Assembly (NCBI RefSeq): GCF_014696675.1
Contig: NZ_JACJQN010000001.1
Span: forward strand, 620,001 to 684,000
Origin: Phormidium tenue FACHB-1052
Lineage (GTDB): Bacteria; Cyanobacteriota; Cyanobacteriia; Phormidesmidales; Phormidesmidaceae
Length of the DNA stretch: 64,000 nt
Reading direction: 5' to 3'
The notes beneath the pieces were generated by a model that ran no database searches, was not told the origin of the DNA, and was given only the letters and a program-made list of their open reading frames with translations. Shown piece after piece: positions 59,653-64,000 of this stretch (within the stretch, counting starts at the first letter, position 1; each line of letters opens with the position of its first letter). The position numbers and the translations under genes were made by a program.

Positions 59653-60246
59653 ATTTACACCCGTCCCCTAGCTCGACTGATCGAAGAATTCCAGCGGCTG
59701 CCGGGGGTTGGCCCTAAGTCAGCCCAGCGGCTGGCGCTGCACGTTCTCAAGCGCCCCCAAACCGAGGTGCAGGCTTTGGCCCAGGCGCTCCTAGAGGCCA
59801 AAGCCCAGGTGGGGCAGTGCTCGGTGTGCTTTCACCTGTCCGCCGACCCGGTGTGCGACATCTGCCGGGCTACCAATCGCGACCCCCAGACCCTCTGCGT
59901 GGTGGCCGACTCGCGAGACGTCATTGCCATTGAGAAAACCCGCGAATATCGAGGCCGTTACCATGTGCTGGGCGGGCTGATCTCGCCGATGGATGGCATT
60001 GGCCCCGAGCAGCTAAACATTGGCCCCCTGGTGCACCGAGTCAGCAAAGAGAGCACCCGAGAAGTGATTATGGCCATTAGCCCCAGCATTGAGGGCGACA
60101 CCACTACGCTCTACGTAGGCCAATTGCTAAAGCCCTTTACTCGGGTAACGCGCATCGCCTTTGGCCTGCCTATGGGAGGCGATTTAGAATATGCCGACGA
60201 GGTCACCCTAGCTCGGGCCTTAGAGGGGCGCCGAGATCTAGACTAG
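59653..60246 (+). CDS. recR: Recombination mediator RecR, apparently starting at ATT
   Basis: RecFOR-pathway protein that loads RecA at gaps. The 197 residues include [20 protein letters not shown] (helix-hairpin-helix, about 2-22), the zinc site [16 protein letters not shown] (about 57-72) and the Toprim domain ([36 protein letters not shown]). An in-frame TAG lies at 59638-59640, and no ATG, GTG or TTG occurs before the conserved N-terminus. An AGGAG at 59639-59643 stands 9 bases before ATT at 59653, which would give the normal length. The first ordinary start, GTG at 59767, would remove the hairpin motif. Confidence 0.9.
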   Translation: MYTRPLARLIEEFQRLPGVGPKSAQRLALHVLKRPQTEVQALAQALLEAKAQVGQCSVCFHLSADPVCDICRATNRDPQTLCVVADSRDVIAIEKTREYRGRYHVLGGLISPMDGIGPEQLNIGPLVHRVSKESTREVIMAISPSIEGDTTTLYVGQLLKPFTRVTRIAFGLPMGGDLEYADEVTLARALEGRRDLD

Positions 60247-60410
60247 GCCAAGATTTAGCTAGGTCTTATACAATTCTGAACCTGTTTTGGGTTGCCCAGC
60301 CCGTAGGTTAGATTAGGGATGATAAGCCCTTTGCCGTGGGTTGAGTGTTTTAGGGCTTGCTGGGCGAGGTGGTTCTCGGCACTCACGCAATTGTTTACCG
60401 CCAGGCACTG

Positions 60411-61055
60411 ATGGGAGTTTTTCTCTATTTTTTACGGCATGGCCAAACAGCCTATAGCCTCACAGGGGGCTACTGTGGCACGCCTGAAAACGACCCCGGG
60501 CTAACTCCTGAGGGGATGGCCATGGCCCAGGAGTTTGCCGAAACCTACGCCCATCTGCCCTGGAGCGCCGCCTACGTCAGCCCTCTGCGGCGGGCGGTCG
60601 AGACAGCTCGACCGCTGTGTGAGGTGTTGAACTTAGAGATGCGGCTGCGCGACGGGCTGCGCGAGGTGATGTATGGCCGCTGGGAAGGCATGCACCCGAC
60701 CGCTGTTGACCGCGATCACCACGACGAGTATGTAGCTTGGCTAACTGACCCAGCCTGGTATGCCCCAGTCGGGGGCGAACGCGCTGTAGACATCGCCCGG
60801 CGGTCGGCCCAGGTGCTGGATGAAATCGAGCGCACCCATCCCAGTGGCCACATCTTGCTCGTGTCTCATAAGGCCACTATTCGCATTATGCTCTGCACTC
60901 TGCTAGGCATTGATGTGGGCCGCTACCGCGATCGCATGGATATGCCGGTTGCCGCCGTAAGCGTAGTCGAGCTGGGCTCGCGGGGGCCGCTGTTCCACAC
61001 GATTGGCGATCGCTCTCACCTGAGCGACCAGCTGCGATCGCTCCCCTCCACCTGA
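60411..61055 (+). CDS. Histidine phosphatase family protein
   Basis: A 214-residue phosphoglycerate-mutase-like phosphatase. The catalytic LRHGQTAYS (phospho-His at about residue 10) and VSPLRRAVETA are intact, with the second His in LLVSHKATIRIM (about 152-163). MYGRWEGM corresponds to the usual G.WEG motif. The ATG at 60411 puts the catalytic strand at the very N-terminus; an upstream frame start is rejected. A near-duplicate follows after 13 bases. Substrate is unknown. Confidence 0.9.
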   Translation: MGVFLYFLRHGQTAYSLTGGYCGTPENDPGLTPEGMAMAQEFAETYAHLPWSAAYVSPLRRAVETARPLCEVLNLEMRLRDGLREVMYGRWEGMHPTAVDRDHHDEYVAWLTDPAWYAPVGGERAVDIARRSAQVLDEIERTHPSGHILLVSHKATIRIMLCTLLGIDVGRYRDRMDMPVAAVSVVELGSRGPLFHTIGDRSHLSDQLRSLPST

Positions 61056-61068
61056 GGTCAAGTGCCCT

Positions 61069-61722
61069 ATGCCCCTGAGGCTTTACCTACTCCGCAACGC
61101 TGAAACCGAGTACTGCCGCACGGGTCGCTACTGTAGCCAAGATGGGGTAGCGCTGACGGCCCAGGGTCAGCAGATGGCCGACTATTTTGCCAAGGCCTAC
61201 CACCATCTCGACTGGAAGGCGGTTTTTTGTAGCCCGCTCAGTCATGCCGCCGCTACCGTGCAGCCCCTGTGCCAAATTACGGGGCTGACGGTACAGCGTC
61301 GCGATCATTTGCGGGAACTGGCCTTTGGGCAGTGGGAGGGTATGGCTCCCGCCGAGGTCAACACGGCATTCCACGATGACTACATTCGCTGGCTGGCTGA
61401 CCCCGCCTGGAATACGCCCACCGAGGGTGAAAAGGCCATGCAGGTAGCCCGCCGCAGTTCCGATGTGCTGGCCGAAATCGAAGAGGCCTATCCCGACGGC
61501 AATGTGCTGATCGTGTCCCACAAGGCCACCCTGCGGATTATGCTGTGCACCCTACTGGGCATTGATGTCGGGCGATACCGCGATCGCCTGGCTATGCCCG
61601 TTAGTGCCGTGTCGCTAGTTGAGCTGATGGAGTATGGCCCCTTTGTGCGCCAGCTCAACGACTGTGCCCATTTGCCCCTTCACCTGCGCCGCCCCTGGGC
61701 AGGCAACGGCTCTGACAGCTAA
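61069..61722 (+). CDS. Degenerate histidine phosphatase paralogue (catalytic His lost)
   Basis: A 217-residue tandem copy of the preceding gene, closely similar along its length (for example LLGIDVGRYRDR, VSHKATLRIMLCTLLGID, ADPAWNTPTEGEKAM). The catalytic RHG motif reads LLRNAETEY, so the phospho-accepting His is Asn and the next Gly is Ala, and SPLRRA is SPLSHA, losing the second Arg. The distal His is kept. It therefore looks like a pseudoenzyme that could regulate or dimerise with its neighbour. The open frame and close spacing imply it is expressed. Confidence 0.88.
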   Translation: MPLRLYLLRNAETEYCRTGRYCSQDGVALTAQGQQMADYFAKAYHHLDWKAVFCSPLSHAAATVQPLCQITGLTVQRRDHLRELAFGQWEGMAPAEVNTAFHDDYIRWLADPAWNTPTEGEKAMQVARRSSDVLAEIEEAYPDGNVLIVSHKATLRIMLCTLLGIDVGRYRDRLAMPVSAVSLVELMEYGPFVRQLNDCAHLPLHLRRPWAGNGSDS

Positions 61723-61862
61723 GAAGATGATTGCAACCGGCAGCTCTATCTGTGGGTAGATGGCGCTGGCTATAGACCCCAGAGAGATTGGTGATTGAGT
61801 GTGATCGCCCCGACCGCGATCGTTTTATGTCAAATCTGAGTTGGTCATTTGCTTCGGTATTT

Positions 61863-63080
61863 ATGGTGTTTACTCGGTTTACCGCTACTTGGGTGCCCTG
61901 CCTTGCCTTGATTGCCCTGGGCAGCTGCGCTTCAGCCCCTAGTCCCACGATCCCGAATTCGAGGGACACAGCCCAAGTCGAATCGCCGGCTCCTGAGAGT
62001 TCTCCTACAGAGGCAGTGGTGAATAGTGTCGAGCCAGTTACCGTTGTAGACGGCCTAGAGCATCCTTGGAGCATGGTCTGGCTGCCCGATGGCGATATGC
62101 TCATTACCGAGCGTCCTGGACGTCTGCGCCGGGTCAGCAACGGCACCCTAGACCCTACCCCCATCGCCGGGCTTCCTGAGGTATTGGCCTTTCGCCAGGG
62201 GGGACTACTAGACATTGCCCTGCATCCCGAGTTTGAAGACAATGGTCTTATCTACCTGGCCTACGCCGATGGCACCCAGCAGGCCAACCGTACCCAGGTG
62301 GCCCGGGCGAGGCTAGAGGGCAATACCCTCACCGACTGGACGGTGATTTTTACCAACAACCGCGACAAAGCAGACGGCCAGCACTTTGGCTCACGCCTGC
62401 TGTGGCTACCCGACGGCACGCTGTTGGTGGCCCTGGGGGATGGTGGTAATCCCCCGCTACAACTCGACGGCGAGCTCATCCGTAACCAGGCCCAAAACCG
62501 TCAGACCCTTCTAGGTTCGGTGGTGCGCCTCACCGACGAGGGAGAAGCCCCTAGCGACAATCCCTTTGTGAATGACTCAGGTGCCAACCCGCTGATTTGG
62601 AGCTACGGTCACCGAAACATTCAGGGCCTAGCCCTTGACCCTGAAACCGATCAGGTGTGGTCCACAGAGCACGGCTCTCGGGGTGGGGACGAACTCAACC
62701 GCTTGGAGTCAGGCAAAAACTACGGCTGGCCAGTGGTGACCTACAGTGAGGAGTATTCCGGTGGCCCGGTTTCTACGGAGCGATCGCGTCCAGATATGGT
62801 AGATCCTCTCACCTACTGGACGCCCTCTATTGCGCCCTCAGGGCTGGCAGTCTATCGGGGCGATCGCTATCCCCAGTGGCAAGGGCAGCTATTTGCCGGT
62901 GGGCTAGTCTCCCAGGATGTGCGCCGCATCGAGGTGGATGCCAATGGTGCCGTAGTCGATCAGGTTTCAATTCCCATTGGTCAGCGGGTGCGCGATGTGC
63001 GCCAAGGGCCTGATGGCTTTCTCTATGTCCTGACCGACGACCCCAATGGTCGCCTAGTGCGTCTGGAACCAGCCTCCTAG
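61863..63080 (+). CDS. PQQ-dependent sugar (aldose/sorbosone) dehydrogenase, lipoprotein
   Basis: A periplasmic six-bladed beta-propeller of 405 residues. The start at 61863 yields a lipoprotein signal (MVFTRFTATWVPCLALIALG, lipobox LGSC); two upstream starts in frame are possible. Family blocks are VVDGLEHPWSMVWLPDGDML, TERPGRLRRV, GGLLDIALHPEFEDNGLIYL, HFGSRLLWLPDGTLLVALGD, SYGHRNIQGLALDPETDQVW, EHGSRGGDELN and YWTPSIAPSGLAVYRG, which provide the PQQ and Ca2+ ligands of Asd-type sugar dehydrogenases. The cofactor source is unknown. Confidence 0.9.
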   Translation: MVFTRFTATWVPCLALIALGSCASAPSPTIPNSRDTAQVESPAPESSPTEAVVNSVEPVTVVDGLEHPWSMVWLPDGDMLITERPGRLRRVSNGTLDPTPIAGLPEVLAFRQGGLLDIALHPEFEDNGLIYLAYADGTQQANRTQVARARLEGNTLTDWTVIFTNNRDKADGQHFGSRLLWLPDGTLLVALGDGGNPPLQLDGELIRNQAQNRQTLLGSVVRLTDEGEAPSDNPFVNDSGANPLIWSYGHRNIQGLALDPETDQVWSTEHGSRGGDELNRLESGKNYGWPVVTYSEEYSGGPVSTERSRPDMVDPLTYWTPSIAPSGLAVYRGDRYPQWQGQLFAGGLVSQDVRRIEVDANGAVVDQVSIPIGQRVRDVRQGPDGFLYVLTDDPNGRLVRLEPAS

Positions 63081-63107
63081 AGAGCTTCAACACGTAGACT
63101 CTGCTAA

Positions 63108-63140
63108 CGCAAAGGGCATTCCGGATGGGATGCCCTTGCG
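63108..63140 (+). terminator. Terminator-like hairpin after the dehydrogenase gene
   Basis: CGCAAAGGGCAT pairs with ATGCCCTTGCG with one bulge (63108-63119 and 63130-63140). The following T content is modest, so termination is probable and not certain. Confidence 0.6.
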
Positions 63141-63365
63141 ACTTTCAACTTTGGGCTAGCTATTCTTTAAGCGTAGCTCCGATAAGCGTGGCTCCGGCCC
63201 ACTGCTCACCCCCTCACAGCAAACGGTAATTGTGTGGTTGAGCGATCGCGGCATTGAGCTACGGGCGAAGGTCTTGCTGAAATACTTCAATTCAATTGCC
63301 TAATAGCCACTCTCTTGGACGAGAACCTATCCTGAAACGCTTCCTCGCCAAAGCTCCTTGCGAAG

Positions 63366-63590
63366 CTAGGCAGCGTAGTCAAACACCGCGTCCAGATACA
63401 GACGATTGATGCGGCGATCGCTAATGCCGTTCTGCATCAAAAAGAGTGACAGCGCCGCGCAGAATACCCGATGTTGACTCCACGATGGGTGGGCCTCTAC
63501 ATAGTCACGCATGGCCTCAAACAACTCCTCCGGCACCTCTACACTGAGGCTAATTCTCGATGCCATAGCCGCCATTGATTGCTCACTCAT
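63366..63590 (-). CDS. DUF2811 family protein
   Basis: A 74-residue cyanobacterial protein with the DUF2811 pattern: ISLSVEVPEELFEAMRDYVE, HPSWSQHRVFCAALSLFLMQ, ending in RRINRLYLDAVFDYAA. The fold should be a small helical, ribbon-helix-helix-like domain. Its role is unknown. The start is uncertain: GTG at 63596, ATG at 63590 and two further ATGs are in frame before the conserved part; 63590 is a compromise. Confidence 0.82.
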   Translation of the reverse strand: MSEQSMAAMASRISLSVEVPEELFEAMRDYVEAHPSWSQHRVFCAALSLFLMQNGISDRRINRLYLDAVFDYAA

Positions 63591-63875
63591 CTCCACTTCC
63601 CCAATCTGACACTAGACAGCAAAACAAAGCCCCCACCAACTGTTTAACAAGCTGGATCCCTTGCTGAAAGGGATTGTAAAGCCTGTAGACGAGCTGGAAC
63701 AGAAGCGCTGTATAAGCTGGTCGCACCATTGTCACCAGAGGGCAGGGGGATGTCAATCTTGCCAACTCCTCCCCGATCCGCTATTCCCTATTTCTGGCAA
63801 ACGAAGCCTCAAGGGTTTCAGCGATCCCCGGCTGAGCTAGCCGTAACCACCCACACCTAAGCGATCTAATGTACC
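63591..63875. other. Gap before the DnaA-box-like cluster
   Basis: No gene recognised in this stretch; frames present look spurious. It carries the promoter of the DUF2811 gene and leads into the repeats at the right edge. Confidence 0.45.
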
Positions 63876-63973
63876 TGTGGAGAAGTCCAATCCCCAGGTC
63901 GGGTCTAAATGACTACTCCGTCGTTCATTTCTGGGGAAAACTCTGCCAAAACTGGGGAAAACCCTGGGGAAAA
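63876..63973. promoter_or_regulatory. Cluster of DnaA-box-like 9-mers
   Basis: TGTGGAGAA (63876-63884) and three copies of TGGGGAAAA (63932-63940, 63953-63961, 63965-63973) each differ by one base from TGTGGATAA or TGTGGAAAA, the reverse complement of the bacterial and cyanobacterial DnaA boxes. They share one orientation and an A-rich tract follows to the window end. This could be the edge of a replication origin or a DnaA-regulated promoter. Confidence 0.4.
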
Positions 63974-64000
63974 CCTGAGAAGAAAAAGAAAAAATATAAA

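Overview
The window is chromosomal DNA of a cyanobacterium, most likely a filamentous Leptolyngbya/Nodosilinea-type organism. The palindrome GCGATCGC (HIP1) recurs throughout. Several genes are of kinds usual in cyanobacteria: a PanC-Cmk fusion, DUF2811, DUF4278, a Tll0287-like haem/HAMP protein and a YRG-repeat peptide. Most genes are GC-rich. Two stretches (about 12.1-13.6 kb and 22.9-24.1 kb) are clearly AT-richer, lack HIP1 and look acquired.

Layout. 0-6.7 kb: the 3' part of an intein-split B12-dependent ribonucleotide reductase gene with its terminator, then a converging five-gene cobalt/nickel ECF-transporter operon (lipoprotein, NikL-like protein, CbiM, CbiQ, CbiO). 6.9-11.6 kb: a geranylgeranyl-reductase-family flavoprotein, a BrnT/BrnA toxin-antitoxin pair, a TIGR04283-type glycosyltransferase, a glycerophosphodiesterase, a 2OG-Fe(II) oxygenase and an acetyltransferase. 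11.6-15.9 kb: an accessory region with a DUF433 gene, a broken winged-helix-like ORF, an orphan 320-residue protein, a very regular 21-bp repeat array and an exported protein. 16-20 kb: 2'-5' RNA ligase-like protein and a processive glycosyltransferase plus acyltransferase pair. 20-24.8 kb: beta-glucosidase, YefM/YoeB, a YaaW-like membrane protein, an AT-rich alpha/beta hydrolase, a frameshifted nuclease-like pseudogene and tRNA-Val. 24.9-34.3 kb: wall-remodelling SpoIID and amidase, GNAT, alpha-amylase, TruB, MsrA, and a solute-binding protein paired with a dicarboxylate/amino-acid symporter. 34.8-45.9 kb: GntR regulator, conserved cyanobacterial proteins, a cyclase-kinase fusion with a PhnD-like lipoprotein, redoxin, phosphatase, DnaJ, an RluA homologue lacking its catalytic Asp, GNAT, pentapeptide protein. 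46.3-64 kb: tRNA-Cys, creatininase, DUF4278, sensor kinase, RluB-type synthase, RodZ-like protein, prohibitin, purM, RlpA, panC-cmk, aroE, serine hydrolase, recR with an apparent ATT start, tandem histidine phosphatases of which the second is degenerate, a PQQ-type sugar dehydrogenase, DUF2811, and a cluster of DnaA-box-like 9-mers at the right edge.

How parts work together. The metal transporter beside a cobalamin-dependent reductase suggests a local cobalt-supply theme. SpoIID, AmiC-type amidase, RlpA, RodZ and a penicillin-recognising hydrolase all concern peptidoglycan. The strongest candidates for something not yet described are the strictly 21-bp-phased repeat array (14.3-14.9 kb), the cyclase-kinase fusion with a paired C-terminal repeat, the binding-protein/symporter pair, and the YaaW-like/hydrolase pair in an accessory island. 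No CRISPR array, rRNA operon, intact insertion sequence or prophage was seen.
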